Shown: in pieces, positions 7,846-15,927 of the stretch
Layout of the letters: the number at the start of each line of letters is the position of its first letter
Position numbering within the stretch: the first letter of the stretch is position 1
NCBI RefSeq assembly: GCF_001571365.1
Contig: NZ_BCTQ01000051.1
Span: forward strand, 1-37,669
DNA: 37,669 nucleotides
Source of the DNA: Achromobacter denitrificans NBRC 15125
GTDB taxonomy: Bacteria; Pseudomonadota; Gammaproteobacteria; Burkholderiales; Burkholderiaceae_B
Direction: 5' to 3'
Notes under the pieces: generated by a model
Told to the model about the DNA's origin: nothing
Databases searched by the model: none
What the model saw: the letters and a program-made list of their open reading frames with translations, nothing else
Program-made: the position numbers and the translations under genes

Positions 7846-8595
7846 ATGAAGACCGACCACGAGCTGCTCTCCGCCTTCGCCCCTACGGGCAAGCTGCGCG
7901 CTTCCATCAACCTGGGCAATCCCATCCTGGCCAACACCGACCCGGCCACCGGCCAGCCCGGCGGCGTCTCGGTGGACCTGGCCACGGAACTGGCCCGGCG
8001 CCTGCAGGTGGAACTGGAGCTGGTGGTGTTCAAGTCCGCCGGCGAATCCGTCAACGCGGTGGCCGCCGACCAGGCCGACGTGGGCTTCTTCGCCATCGAT
8101 CCGCTGCGCGGCGAACAGATCGCCTTCACCGCGCCCTACGTGGTCATCGAGGGCGCCTACCTGGTGCGCCAGGATTCGCCGATCAACGCCATGGACGAAG
8201 TGGACCGCAAGGGCCAGCGCGTGGTGGTCGGCAAGGGCAGCGCCTACGACCTCTACCTGACGCGCGAACTCAAGCAGGCGGAGATCTTCCGCGCGCCGAC
8301 CTCGCCCGCCGTGGTCGACACCTTCCTGCAGGAAAACATGGAAGTCGCCGCCGGCGTGAAGCAGCAACTGGAAGCCGACGCGCAGCGCCTGGGCGGCCTG
8401 CGCCTGCTGGACGGCCATTTCATGCTGATCCGCCAAGCCATGGGCGTGCCCAAGCGCCGCGGCGAGAAGGCCAGCGCCTACCTGGGCGCCTTCGTCGAAG
8501 CCATGAAGAAATCGGGATTCGTGGCCGAAGCGCTCTCGCGCCACCGCATCCAGGGCGCCGCCGTGGCGCCGCTGGAGCCGACGCCCGGCGCCTGA
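7846..8595 (+). CDS. Family-3 solute-binding-protein homologue without signal peptide
   Basis: This 249-residue protein matches the bacterial extracellular solute-binding family 3 (amino-acid-binding type). Recognisable parts are GGVSVDLATELARRLQVELELV, the DVGFFAIDPLR(G/A) segment, IAFTAPYVVIEGAYLV and VGKGSAYDLYLTREL. The start chosen has AAGGA six bases upstream. It opens with MKTDHELLSAFAPTGKLRAS and no hydrophobic leader, so it should stay in the cytoplasm unless a different start is used; the upstream ATG at 7792 does not create a signal peptide either. Leaderless homologues are known and may act as ligand-binding or enzyme-like proteins. No permease or ATPase gene is adjacent, which argues against an ABC uptake role. 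Confidence 0.8.
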   Translation: MKTDHELLSAFAPTGKLRASINLGNPILANTDPATGQPGGVSVDLATELARRLQVELELVVFKSAGESVNAVAADQADVGFFAIDPLRGEQIAFTAPYVVIEGAYLVRQDSPINAMDEVDRKGQRVVVGKGSAYDLYLTRELKQAEIFRAPTSPAVVDTFLQENMEVAAGVKQQLEADAQRLGGLRLLDGHFMLIRQAMGVPKRRGEKASAYLGAFVEAMKKSGFVAEALSRHRIQGAAVAPLEPTPGA

Positions 8596-8700
8596 CCTGA
8601 AGGCGGCGGCGCCCCCGGCGGTTGACCGGGCCGCGTGACGGCCGGGCCGATCAGGCAGCCTCCCGGGCCCGTCGGCCAGGCGACATCGCTTGCCTGCCGG

Positions 8701-10341
8701 CTAGGCGCCCTCCCGCAGCATTTCCCGCAGGCGGAATTTCTGCACCTTGCCGGTCGGCGTGCTGGGCAGGCTGTCGCGCACTTCCAGCCTTTCCGGGATG
8801 TACTGCAACGCCACGCCCTGCCCCTTCAGGAACGCCACCAGTTCCGCCAGTTCCAGCGCGCCGCCGGGCTTGAGCGTCACCACGGCGCAGGCCCGTTCGC
8901 CCAGGCGCTCGTCCGGATAGGCCACGATCGCCGCCTGGGCCACCGCCGGATGGCGGTACAGCAGGGATTCGATTTCCACGACCGGGATGTTCTCGCCGCC
9001 GCGGATGATCACGTCCTTGCTGCGGCCCGTGATGCGCAGATAGCCCTGTTCGTCGATGCGCGCCATGTCGCCGGTGTCGAACCAGCCGTCCGCGTCGGTC
9101 GCGTTCAGGTGGGGCCGCTTCAGATAGCCGCCGAAATTGGAGCAGGAGCGCAGCCACAGATTGCCCACCGCGCCGGCGGGCAGCTCGGCGCCGGAGGCGT
9201 CCGCCACCTTGATCTCGACGCCCGGCAGCGGGCAGCCGTCGGTGGTGTAGGCGCGAGCGTCCTCGTCTTGCGGCCGGGTCAGCGTGACCGCGCCGTTTTC
9301 CGTCATGCCCCAGGCCGAAATGATCTTCGCCCCCAGCACCTGGCGGGCCTGCTCCACCAGCGGCCCCGGGATCGGGGCGCCCGCGCACAGGAAGACGCGC
9401 AGCGTGGGCACGCCCTGCCCCGACTGCGCGACCTCGCGCGCCAGGTCCGTCAGGAACGGCGTGGACGCCATGCTGAACGTGGCGCCGTGCTCGCGGATCA
9501 GGCCGGCCGCCGCCGCAGGATTCCAGATGTCCAGCGTCACGGCCTCGCCCCCCAGGTAGATCGGCATCATCAGGCCGTACATGAAGCCGGTCTGGTGCGC
9601 CATCGGCGACCCCATCAGCACCACGTCGTCCGCGCCCAGCCCCAGGCGGTCGGCGTAGGCGGCGATGTTGGAGAACGTGGTGTTGGCCGTGTGCATCACG
9701 CCCTTCGGTTCGCCGGTGGTGCCCGAGGTGTAGATCAATTGCGTCACGTCGTCCGGCCCGGGACGCGAACGGCCGAGAATGTCGCGGGCGTCGGGCTCGG
9801 CCTCCCAGCGGGGGTCGGACAGCAGCGCCTCGAAGCTGTCGGGGCCGTCGCCGCCCACCGCGATCACGCGCTCCAGCTTCGGCAGGTCGGCGCGCAGCCC
9901 CTCGGCCATCGCCGGATAGTCGAAGCCGCGGAACCGCTGCGGCACGATGAAGACGCGCGCCTCGCCGTGGCGCAGCATGAACGACAGCTCGCGCTGCCGG
10001 AAGATGTGCATCAGCGGGTTCATCACCGCGCCGATGCGCGAGCAGGCCAGGTAGGTGACCACGAACTGCCAGCCGTTGGGCAGCTGGCAGGCCACCACGT
10101 CGCCCGCCCCGACGCCCAGCCGCGCCAGCCCCACGGCCACGCGGTCGGCCATGGCGGCCAGCTGCCGGTAGGTGAAGCGCCGGGTCTCGCCGCTGTCGGA
10201 ATGCACGGCCGTCAGCGCGGGCTTGTCGGGACGCGCGGCCGCGCCCCGGTCCAGGAAGTCATTGATGGTGAGGTCCGGCCACCAGCCGCGCGCAACGCTT
10301 TCCCGCCGTCTCGGCGCAATCAGTACAGCATCGAATTCCAT
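8701..10341 (-). CDS. aliA: AMP-dependent acyl-CoA ligase, cyclohexanecarboxylate-CoA ligase type
   Basis: This 546-residue ANL-superfamily ligase would activate a carboxylic acid to its CoA thioester with ATP. The P-loop motif YTSGTTGEPKG is at about 204-214, the GRSKDVIIRGGENI hinge motif at about 430, and the adenylation Lys at about 532 (PTGKVQKF). It is the last gene of a minus-strand operon badH-badI-aliB-aliA, 31 bp after aliB. In Rhodopseudomonas palustris AliA activates cyclohexanecarboxylate, the entry step to the BadHI route; that context is why this substrate is proposed. Length and motif order are normal. Related ligases act on medium-chain or aryl acids, so substrate identity rests on the neighbours. 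Confidence 0.85.
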   Translation of the reverse strand: MEFDAVLIAPRRRESVARGWWPDLTINDFLDRGAAARPDKPALTAVHSDSGETRRFTYRQLAAMADRVAVGLARLGVGAGDVVACQLPNGWQFVVTYLACSRIGAVMNPLMHIFRQRELSFMLRHGEARVFIVPQRFRGFDYPAMAEGLRADLPKLERVIAVGGDGPDSFEALLSDPRWEAEPDARDILGRSRPGPDDVTQLIYTSGTTGEPKGVMHTANTTFSNIAAYADRLGLGADDVVLMGSPMAHQTGFMYGLMMPIYLGGEAVTLDIWNPAAAAGLIREHGATFSMASTPFLTDLAREVAQSGQGVPTLRVFLCAGAPIPGPLVEQARQVLGAKIISAWGMTENGAVTLTRPQDEDARAYTTDGCPLPGVEIKVADASGAELPAGAVGNLWLRSCSNFGGYLKRPHLNATDADGWFDTGDMARIDEQGYLRITGRSKDVIIRGGENIPVVEIESLLYRHPAVAQAAIVAYPDERLGERACAVVTLKPGGALELAELVAFLKGQGVALQYIPERLEVRDSLPSTPTGKVQKFRLREMLREGA

Positions 10342-10372
10342 GTCTGTCTCTCCGATGGTATCCAGGCCGGCG

Positions 10373-11524
10373 TCAGGCCGGCACCGCCTCGCGCCCGGCC
10401 CGCGTGCGCGCGATGATGGTCTTCATGATCTGCGCCGTGCCGTCTCCGATCTGGAAGCCCAGCACGTCGCGCAGGCGCTGTTCCATGACGCCGCGGTCGT
10501 AGCCGCCGTGGCCGAAAGTCAGCAGGCATTGGTGCACCACGTCGTACGCCAGCTTCGGCGCCCACCACTTGCACATGGCGGCCTGCGCGCCGTGCGGCAA
10601 CTGGCGGTCCTTCAGCCACAGGGTCTGCAGGCACAGCAGGCGCGCCGCCTCGACCTGGGTTTCGCCTTCGGCCAGCGGGTGCGACACGCCCTGGAACGCC
10701 GACAGGGGCTTGCCGAAGGCTTCGCGCTGCGCCGCGTGCGCCCAGGTCTCGTCCAGCGCGGCCCGCGCCACCGCCAGCACCTGCAGGCCGATCAAGGCCC
10801 GCGAGTAGTCGAAGCCCTGCATGACCTGGACGAAGCCCTCGCCCTCGCGCCCCAGCAGGTGCCCCGCCGGGACGCGCACATTCTCGAAGAACAGCGAGCC
10901 GCGCCCGATGGCCCGTTGCCCGTGGCAGTCGTAGCGGTTGCGGGTAATGCCGGGCAGATCCATGGGCACCAGCAAGGCGGTAACGCCCCGCGCGCCGGAC
11001 GCCGCCGTGCCGCTGCGGCCGAACACCACAGCGGCGTCGGCCTGGTCGGCCGCGGATATCGACGCCTTCTCCCCGTTGAGCACGTAGTGGCCGTCCACCC
11101 GCTCCACCCGCAGCCGCAGGTTGGCCGCGTCCGAACCGCCGCGCGGCTCGGTCAGCGCGATGGCCAGCAGCGCTTCGCCGCGGGTCAGGCGCGCCAGCCA
11201 CGGCCGCGCCACCTCCGGCCGGCCGTGCTGCGCCAGGATCTGGCCGTTGAGCGAGGCCAGCAGATTGATGTAGGACAGGCTGAGGTCGGCGCGCGCGATC
11301 TGCTCGTGGATCACGCCGGCGGCCAGGCAACCCAGCCCCTGCCCGCCGCAGTCTTCGGGCAGCTCGGGCGCGATGAAGCCCAGGCTGCCCATCTCGCGCA
11401 TCAGCCCGCGGTCCAGCGTCCGCGTGGCGTCGCGCTCAAGAAAGCCCGGCGCCACGCGCCCGGCCGCGAAACGGCCGGCGTGTTCCGACAGCGCGGCCAG
11501 GTCCTCGTCGATATAGGGATTCAT
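10373..11524 (-). CDS. aliB: Acyl-CoA dehydrogenase, cyclohexanecarboxyl-CoA dehydrogenase type
   Basis: This 383-residue FAD-dependent acyl-CoA dehydrogenase would oxidise cyclohexanecarboxyl-CoA to cyclohex-1-ene-1-carboxyl-CoA. The N-terminal helical domain, the middle beta domain (LNGEKASISAADQADAAVVF) and the C-terminal helical domain with QREAFGKPLSAFQGV and FGHGGYDRG are complete. At the position where medium-chain dehydrogenases carry the catalytic Glu in YEGT(S/A)QI, this protein has Asp361 (IGDGTAQI). Start at 11524 with GGAGACG upstream. It lies 53 bp after badI and 31 bp before aliA. The electron acceptor is presumably ETF, encoded elsewhere. Confidence 0.85.
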   Translation of the reverse strand: MNPYIDEDLAALSEHAGRFAAGRVAPGFLERDATRTLDRGLMREMGSLGFIAPELPEDCGGQGLGCLAAGVIHEQIARADLSLSYINLLASLNGQILAQHGRPEVARPWLARLTRGEALLAIALTEPRGGSDAANLRLRVERVDGHYVLNGEKASISAADQADAAVVFGRSGTAASGARGVTALLVPMDLPGITRNRYDCHGQRAIGRGSLFFENVRVPAGHLLGREGEGFVQVMQGFDYSRALIGLQVLAVARAALDETWAHAAQREAFGKPLSAFQGVSHPLAEGETQVEAARLLCLQTLWLKDRQLPHGAQAAMCKWWAPKLAYDVVHQCLLTFGHGGYDRGVMEQRLRDVLGFQIGDGTAQIMKTIIARTRAGREAVPA

Positions 11525-11577
11525 CTCGTCTCCTGCGGCCCGCCGGACTTGGCGGCGGGCTCATGCGTGGCGGGGCG

Positions 11578-12360
11578 CTACCGGGTGTGGCGGCGGAAAT
11601 CGGGCTTGCGCTTTTCCTGGAAGGCCCGGACGCCCTCGCGCGATTCCTCCGTGTCGTAGTAGAGCTTCAGGGCGTACATGCCCATGCCCGCGATGCCCGC
11701 CTGGTGCGCCGTGTCCATGTTGAAGGACCGCTTGGCGATGGCGATCGCGGTGGGGCTCTTCTCCATGATCTCGTCGCACCATTTCCGCACCTCGGCGTCG
11801 AGCTGCTCCGGCGGCACCACCGCATTCACCAGGCCCATGGCCAGCGCCTCGGCGGCGCAATAGCGGCGGCACAGGTACCAGATCTCGCGGGCCTTCTTCT
11901 CGCCCACCACGCGGGCCAGGAAGGCCGTGCCGTAGCCCGGGTCCACCGAGCCCACCTTCGGCCCCACCTGGCCGAACACGGCGCGTTCGGACGCGATCGT
12001 GAAATCGCAGATGGTGCACAGCACGTTGCCGCCGCCGATGGCGTAGCCCTGCACCCGCGCGATCACGGGCTTGGGCACGTCGCGGATGGCGCCGTGCAGT
12101 TCTTCCATCGGCAACCCGATGGTGCCGCGCCCGTCGTATTGCCCGGCGTGGGCGGATTGGTCGCCCCCGGTGCAGAAGGCCTTGTCGCCGGCGCCGGCCA
12201 GCACGATCACGCCGATGTCCGCCGCATAGCCGGCGCGGTTGAGCGCGTGGATCAATTCGTCGCAGGTGCGCCCGCGGAACGCGTTCATCTTTTCCGGGCG
12301 GTTGATCGTGATCCAGGCCGCGCCGTCGCGCACCTCGTAGAGTATGTCTTCGTAGTTCAT
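11578..12360 (-). CDS. badI: 2-ketocyclohexanecarboxyl-CoA hydrolase
   Basis: This 260-residue crotonase-superfamily enzyme opens the ring of 2-ketocyclohexane-1-carboxyl-CoA to give pimeloyl-CoA. As remembered, the sequence closely follows R. palustris BadI: INRPEKMNAFRGRTCDELI, AGAGDKAFCTGGDQSAH, YDGRGTIGLPMEELH, VQGYAIGGGN, GPKVGSVDPGYGTAFL and MDTAHQAGIAGMGMYALK all fit. The two crotonase oxyanion-hole segments are present (GGDQS and GYAIGGG). The ATG at 12360 is preferred over a TTG nine codons upstream because family members start at M(N/Q)(Y/F)EDI. It lies 34 bp after badH in the same operon. Confidence 0.92.
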   Translation of the reverse strand: MNYEDILYEVRDGAAWITINRPEKMNAFRGRTCDELIHALNRAGYAADIGVIVLAGAGDKAFCTGGDQSAHAGQYDGRGTIGLPMEELHGAIRDVPKPVIARVQGYAIGGGNVLCTICDFTIASERAVFGQVGPKVGSVDPGYGTAFLARVVGEKKAREIWYLCRRYCAAEALAMGLVNAVVPPEQLDAEVRKWCDEIMEKSPTAIAIAKRSFNMDTAHQAGIAGMGMYALKLYYDTEESREGVRAFQEKRKPDFRRHTR

Positions 12361-12394
12361 GGGGGATTCCAGGAAAGAAGGAGTCAAGGCGCGC

Positions 12395-13162
12395 TCAGCC
12401 GTTCATGGTCAGGCCGCCGGACACGCTCAGCACCTGCCCGGTGACGTAGGCGGCATCGTCGCTGGCAAAGAACAGGATGGCGCCGGGCAGGTCCTCCGGC
12501 TGGCCGATGCGGCCCAGCGGAATGGCGCGGGTAAAGGCTTCGACCAGCTTTTCGGGATTGCCGGCGCCCTCCTTGTAGCTGGCGAAAAGCGCCGTATCGG
12601 TGGGCCCCGGGCAGACCACGTTCACGGTGATGCCGTGCCGCGCGTGCTCGCGCGCGATGGTCTTGGAAAACGCGACCAGGCCGCCCTTGCAGGCGGCGTA
12701 CACCGCCTCGCCCGAGGAACCGGCCCGCGCCGCGTCGGAGGCGATGTTGACGATGCGCCCCGACTTGCGCGCCGCCATGCCCGGCAGCACCGCGTGGTGC
12801 ATGTGCAGGGCGCCGATCAGATTGATGGCGATGAGGCGCTCCCATTCGGCGGGCGCCGTTTTCGTGAAGGGTTTGAAGATGTCCCAGCCCGCGTTGTTCA
12901 CCAGCACGTCGACGGGCCCCAACCCGGACTCGACCGCCGCCACCGCCGCGTCCACCTCTTCGCGGCGCGTGATGTCGCAGCGCAAGGCCAGCGCCCGCCC
13001 GCCTTCGGCCTCGATGGCCGCCGCCACCGCGGCCGCCGCTTCCTGGTCCAGGTCCAGCACGCCCACGGCCGCGCCTTCCCGGGCGAGCCGCCGGCAGGTC
13101 GCCCCGCCGATGCCGCCCCCGCCGCCTGTCACGATCGCAATCCTGCCGCTCAGTCTCCGCAT
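12395..13162 (-). CDS. badH: 2-hydroxycyclohexanecarboxyl-CoA dehydrogenase (SDR)
   Basis: This 255-residue short-chain dehydrogenase would oxidise 2-hydroxycyclohexane-1-carboxyl-CoA to the 2-keto compound using NAD+. The Rossmann motif TGGGGGIGG is at 12-20, NNAG at 89-92, and the catalytic Asn114, Ser142, Tyr155 and Lys159 are present (IASDAARAGSSGEAVYAACK). The stretch GWDIFKPFTKTAP and the C-terminal SVSGGLTMNG are hallmarks of BadH, as remembered from R. palustris. The start is an ATG at 13162 with AGGAAAT. It is the first gene of the operon and diverges from badR; a palindrome between them is a plausible BadR operator. Confidence 0.92.
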   Translation of the reverse strand: MRRLSGRIAIVTGGGGGIGGATCRRLAREGAAVGVLDLDQEAAAAVAAAIEAEGGRALALRCDITRREEVDAAVAAVESGLGPVDVLVNNAGWDIFKPFTKTAPAEWERLIAINLIGALHMHHAVLPGMAARKSGRIVNIASDAARAGSSGEAVYAACKGGLVAFSKTIAREHARHGITVNVVCPGPTDTALFASYKEGAGNPEKLVEAFTRAIPLGRIGQPEDLPGAILFFASDDAAYVTGQVLSVSGGLTMNG

Positions 13163-13227
13163 GATTTCCTCTGCCTCGGTTTGCAGGCTTGGTATCCTTA
13201 CCCGACTGGCGGGATACGCCACCCAAA

Positions 13228-13247
13228 TACGTAAATATGTTTACCTA
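13228..13247. promoter_or_regulatory. Palindromic candidate BadR operator between badH and badR
   Basis: A 20-bp imperfect palindrome (half-sites TACGTAAATA and TGTTTACCTA, 8 of 10 pairs matching; inner GTAAA-N4-TTTAC perfect) lies in a short AT-rich stretch of the otherwise GC-rich divergent intergenic region. MarR-family repressors usually bind palindromes of this length beside their own gene. Binding is inferred. Confidence 0.55.
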
Positions 13248-13300
13248 TATTAGCGATCGCCGATAGCGGTAGGCAAGCCTGGAAAGAGCAAGCAGGACCT

Positions 13301-13804
13301 ATGGAAAACCCTAAAAAAAATACAGAAATCGCGCGGATGGAGCTGGCCAACCGATTGTTTTTCCGCTTGTATCAATGCGCAAACATGCTGCATAAAACCG
13401 GAAGCCGGGCGGTGGAACACCTGGGCTTGACGACGCAGCAGTGGGCGGTGCTGGGGGCCCTGTCGCGGCCCGAGGCGCAAGCGGGGATCAGCGTGGGAGA
13501 CCTGGCCCGCTACCTGATGGTCAGCCGGCAGAGCCTGTCGGGCCTGATCAGCCGGATGGAGCGCGACGGCCACATCGCAAGCGCGCCCGACGGGCGGGAC
13601 CGCCGCTCGCGCCTGATCACCATGACGGCATCCGGGCGCAAGGTATGGAGCCAGGACGCGCTGCCGCGCATCCACGAATACTACGAAGGGGCGCTGGACG
13701 AGTTCTCGATGGGAGACCTGAGCCATACGCTGCACTATCTGCTGAAGCTGCTGGAAAACATGCAGCGCCTGGACGACGCCGCGCCGCGCGGCGAAGCGGA
13801 ATAG
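13301..13804 (+). CDS. badR: MarR-family regulator of the bad/ali operon
   Basis: This 167-residue MarR-type winged-helix regulator has the dimer helix at the N-terminus (ANRLFFRLYQCANMLHK), the HTH around SVGDLARYLMVSRQSLSGLI at 65-85, and the wing with DGRDRRSRLITMT near 95-107. The start at 13301 has AGGA four bases upstream. It is divergent from badH. In R. palustris the MarR protein BadR represses cyclohexanecarboxylate genes and is released by a ring-CoA intermediate; orthology is proposed from family plus location. The protein is transcribed convergently with fmdB, ending at a strong hairpin. Confidence 0.85.
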   Translation: MENPKKNTEIARMELANRLFFRLYQCANMLHKTGSRAVEHLGLTTQQWAVLGALSRPEAQAGISVGDLARYLMVSRQSLSGLISRMERDGHIASAPDGRDRRSRLITMTASGRKVWSQDALPRIHEYYEGALDEFSMGDLSHTLHYLLKLLENMQRLDDAAPRGEAE

Positions 13805-13808
13805 GCCC

Positions 13809-13836
13809 GCGGCGCGCCGGGGGGCCGGCGCGCCGC
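13809..13836. terminator. Strong hairpin between convergent badR and fmdB
   Basis: A perfect 12-bp stem (GCGGCGCGCCGG / CCGGCGCGCCGC) with a GGGG loop lies between the badR and fmdB stop codons, 4 bp after the former. There is no U-run on either strand, but placement between convergent genes suggests a shared transcription-end structure. Confidence 0.6.
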
Positions 13837-13849
13837 GAAGCGCGGGCCG

Positions 13850-14182
13850 CTAGTGGCTGATCATCCAGGGCCTTGCGCCCGCGAATGACTTCGCCCCGTC
13901 GGACGCCGTGCGCGTCTTGCCCGACCGGGATCCGCCGGAACAACAACCGCAGTTCATGCCATGGCCGGCGCGCGAACTGCGCGGCTCGTGCGCGCTGCGT
14001 TCATTGGCCGCGCGCGCCCGGTTCACCGCCGACGACAGCGCGGAGATCGCCGGCGCTCCGCCCACGATGCGCTCGGAAGGTTCCCCGCATTGCGGGCAGG
14101 CCGCGGGATCGCGCCACCGCGCCAGCGGCGTGAGCGCCGCGAACTCGCCGCAGCGGCCGCAGGCATAGTCGTACATGGGCAT
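13850..14182 (-). CDS. fmdB: FmdB-family zinc-ribbon protein
   Basis: This 110-residue protein begins MPMYDYACGRCGEF. The zinc ribbon has Cys8-Cys11 and Cys29-Cys32 (ACPQCG), the family signature of FmdB, a small protein linked to formamidase expression. The remainder is a low-complexity Ser/Arg/Gly tail with a CGCCSGG motif. The start at 14182 overlaps nothing, but its GGGAGG site lies in the end of fmdA (fmdA stop 14193-14195), so translation is probably coupled. Its exact role (regulator or accessory factor) is not settled in the family. Confidence 0.82.
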   Translation of the reverse strand: MPMYDYACGRCGEFAALTPLARWRDPAACPQCGEPSERIVGGAPAISALSSAVNRARAANERSAHEPRSSRAGHGMNCGCCSGGSRSGKTRTASDGAKSFAGARPWMISH

Positions 14183-14192
14183 GCCGGCCTCC

Positions 14193-15422
14193 CTAGCGGT
14201 CGCGCGACAGCGGCATGTCCACGCCGCCCTGGACATGCTTGACGGGCCCCGACGCCGACGGCTGGATGTCGAAGTCGAAGATCTCGGTGGGCAGCCAGAG
14301 CGTTGCGCAGGAGTTGGGGATGTCGACCACGCCGCTGATGTGCCCCTGCACCGGCGCGCACCCCAGCAGGGAATACGCCTGGGCGCCGGAATAGCCGAAC
14401 TTCTTCAGGTATTCGATCGCGTTCAGGCAGGCCTGCCGGTACGCCACGTTGACGTCCAGGTAGTGCTGCTTGCCCGACTCGTCCACCGAAATGCCTTCGA
14501 AGATCAGGAAGTCCTTGTAGGCGGGCGCGATCGGGCTGGGCTTGAAGATGGGATTCTTGATCGCGTATTTCTCCATGCCGCCCTTGATCAGCGACACGCG
14601 CATGTGCACCCAGCCCGCCATTTCGATGGCGCCGCAGAACGTGATCTCGCCGTCGCCCTGCGAGAAATGCAGGTCGCCCACCGACAGCCCCCCGCCCTTC
14701 ACGTAGACCGGGAAAAAGACGCGGGCGCCGCGCGACAGGTCCTTGATGTCGCAGTTGCCGCCGTGTTCGCGGGGCGGCACGGTGCGCGCGCCTTCGGCCG
14801 CCGCGCGGTCGCGGTCCGCGCCTTGCAGGCCGCCCATGTGCGCGGTCTTGGGCGCGGGCGGATTGGCCAGCGGCGGCACGCGGTTCGGGTTGGTGTCGAT
14901 CAGCGCCTGTTCGCGGCGGTTCCAGGTATCCAGCAGCTTCTTGTCGGGCAGGCAGCCGATCAGGCCGGGATGGATCAGGCCCGCGAAGTTCACGCCGGGA
15001 ATATGCCGCGACGAGGTGAATATGCCGTGGAAATCCCAGATGGACTTCTGCGCATGCGGGAAATGCTCGGTCAGGAATCCTCCGCCGTTGTTGCGGCTGA
15101 AGAAACCATTGAAGCCCCACATGCTCTCGGGCTTGGCGCCGATATCCAGCAGGTCCACCACCAGCAGGTCCCCGGGCTCGGCGCCCTCCACGCCCACCGG
15201 GCCGGACAGGAAGTGCACGGTGGACAGATCCACGTCGCGGACGTCGTCGGCACTGTCGTCGTTCTTGATCGCGCCGCCGGTCCAGTCGTAGGTTTCCAGG
15301 ACGAAGTCATCCCCCGGTTTCACCCATACGGCCATGGGAATGTCCGGATGCCAGCGATTGTGGATCTGCGCGTTGTCGTAGGGGGATTGGGCCAGGTCGA
15401 CCCTGATGAGCGTGTCGGTCAT
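14193..15422 (-). CDS. fmdA: Formamidase
   Basis: This 409-residue acetamidase/formamidase-family enzyme hydrolyses formamide to formate and ammonia. It is full length for the family. Typical segments are IHNRWHPDIPMAVWVKPGDDF, FLSGPVGVEGAEPGDLLVVDLLD, WDFHGIFTSSRHIPGVNFAGLIHPGLIG, REHGGNCDIKDLSRGARV and HFSQGDGEITFCGAIEM. The active-site region with the conserved Cys is in the C-terminal half (ITFCGAIE or LLGCAPV). The start ATG has AGAGA upstream. fmdB follows directly. No amide ABC transporter or FmdC porin is adjacent, so substrate uptake is supplied elsewhere or by diffusion. It probably serves nitrogen scavenging. Confidence 0.93.
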   Translation of the reverse strand: MTDTLIRVDLAQSPYDNAQIHNRWHPDIPMAVWVKPGDDFVLETYDWTGGAIKNDDSADDVRDVDLSTVHFLSGPVGVEGAEPGDLLVVDLLDIGAKPESMWGFNGFFSRNNGGGFLTEHFPHAQKSIWDFHGIFTSSRHIPGVNFAGLIHPGLIGCLPDKKLLDTWNRREQALIDTNPNRVPPLANPPAPKTAHMGGLQGADRDRAAAEGARTVPPREHGGNCDIKDLSRGARVFFPVYVKGGGLSVGDLHFSQGDGEITFCGAIEMAGWVHMRVSLIKGGMEKYAIKNPIFKPSPIAPAYKDFLIFEGISVDESGKQHYLDVNVAYRQACLNAIEYLKKFGYSGAQAYSLLGCAPVQGHISGVVDIPNSCATLWLPTEIFDFDIQPSASGPVKHVQGGVDMPLSRDR

Positions 15423-15927
15423 TCTCTTTCATCTCCAGCGTAACGTGTTGATAAAACAGAAATTTCTATCACCGACCGCATGGCGCGGACGGGCCTCAGG
15501 GCCTTCCGGCGGATCGTTGATATGTGAAGCACGGTAGGCGAGTTTCGAGCAACCGTAAACTGGATTTCCAGACAGTAGCCCCAAGGCGTCAACCTCGTGC
15601 GCAAGCACCCGCGAGTTGGCATGCGACCCACCGCAGCCTGTTCGTAACCTTGTCTCATCGTTTCGGCAACGGCCAGGCCGCGCGGGCCGGGCGTCCAGGA
15701 AATCGGCGAAAGCCGTTCCGGAGATTTCTCCCGATGCCAACATGACAACCACGTCCTCATGCTCAGGGATTCGAGGGCAGACCGCAGGTTTCGTCGAGGA
15801 TCTCATCGTGAATGGCTATGGCGAATTCAGGATCGAGCAACTATCCGCCACGTCTACACGGAGGAGGAGCCAGGCTGGCAGCAGTTATGATGCAGACCGT
15901 CCTGTCCGCAACGCCAAGGTTTTACGC
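15423..15927. other. 505-bp intergenic region with lower GC, no confident gene
   Basis: This stretch separates the fmdA start from the next gene. It is less GC-rich near fmdA and carries a 10-bp palindrome AGAAATTTCT at 15458-15467, a possible operator or promoter element for fmdAB. Overlapping open frames on both strands (for example 15429-15806 minus, 15616 onward plus) give Arg/Ser-rich or frameshift-prone translations without a recognisable domain or good ribosome site. It may contain decayed sequence. I see no RNA gene. Confidence 0.4.

Noticed and set aside
8629..8643. Small hairpin GGCCG-CGTGA-CGGCC after the solute-binding-protein gene
   Set aside because: Only a 5-bp stem without U-tract in very GC-rich DNA; too weak to call a terminator.
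8635..10416. 593-residue plus-strand open frame
   Set aside because: Antisense of aliA; long only because of high third-position GC.
12384..13226. 280-residue minus-strand frame overlapping badH
   Set aside because: Gly/Arg-rich out-of-frame shadow of badH, whose real frame has the SDR motifs.
15429..15806. 125-residue minus-strand open frame upstream of fmdA
   Set aside because: No ribosome site, no recognisable domain, overlapped by competing frames on both strands.
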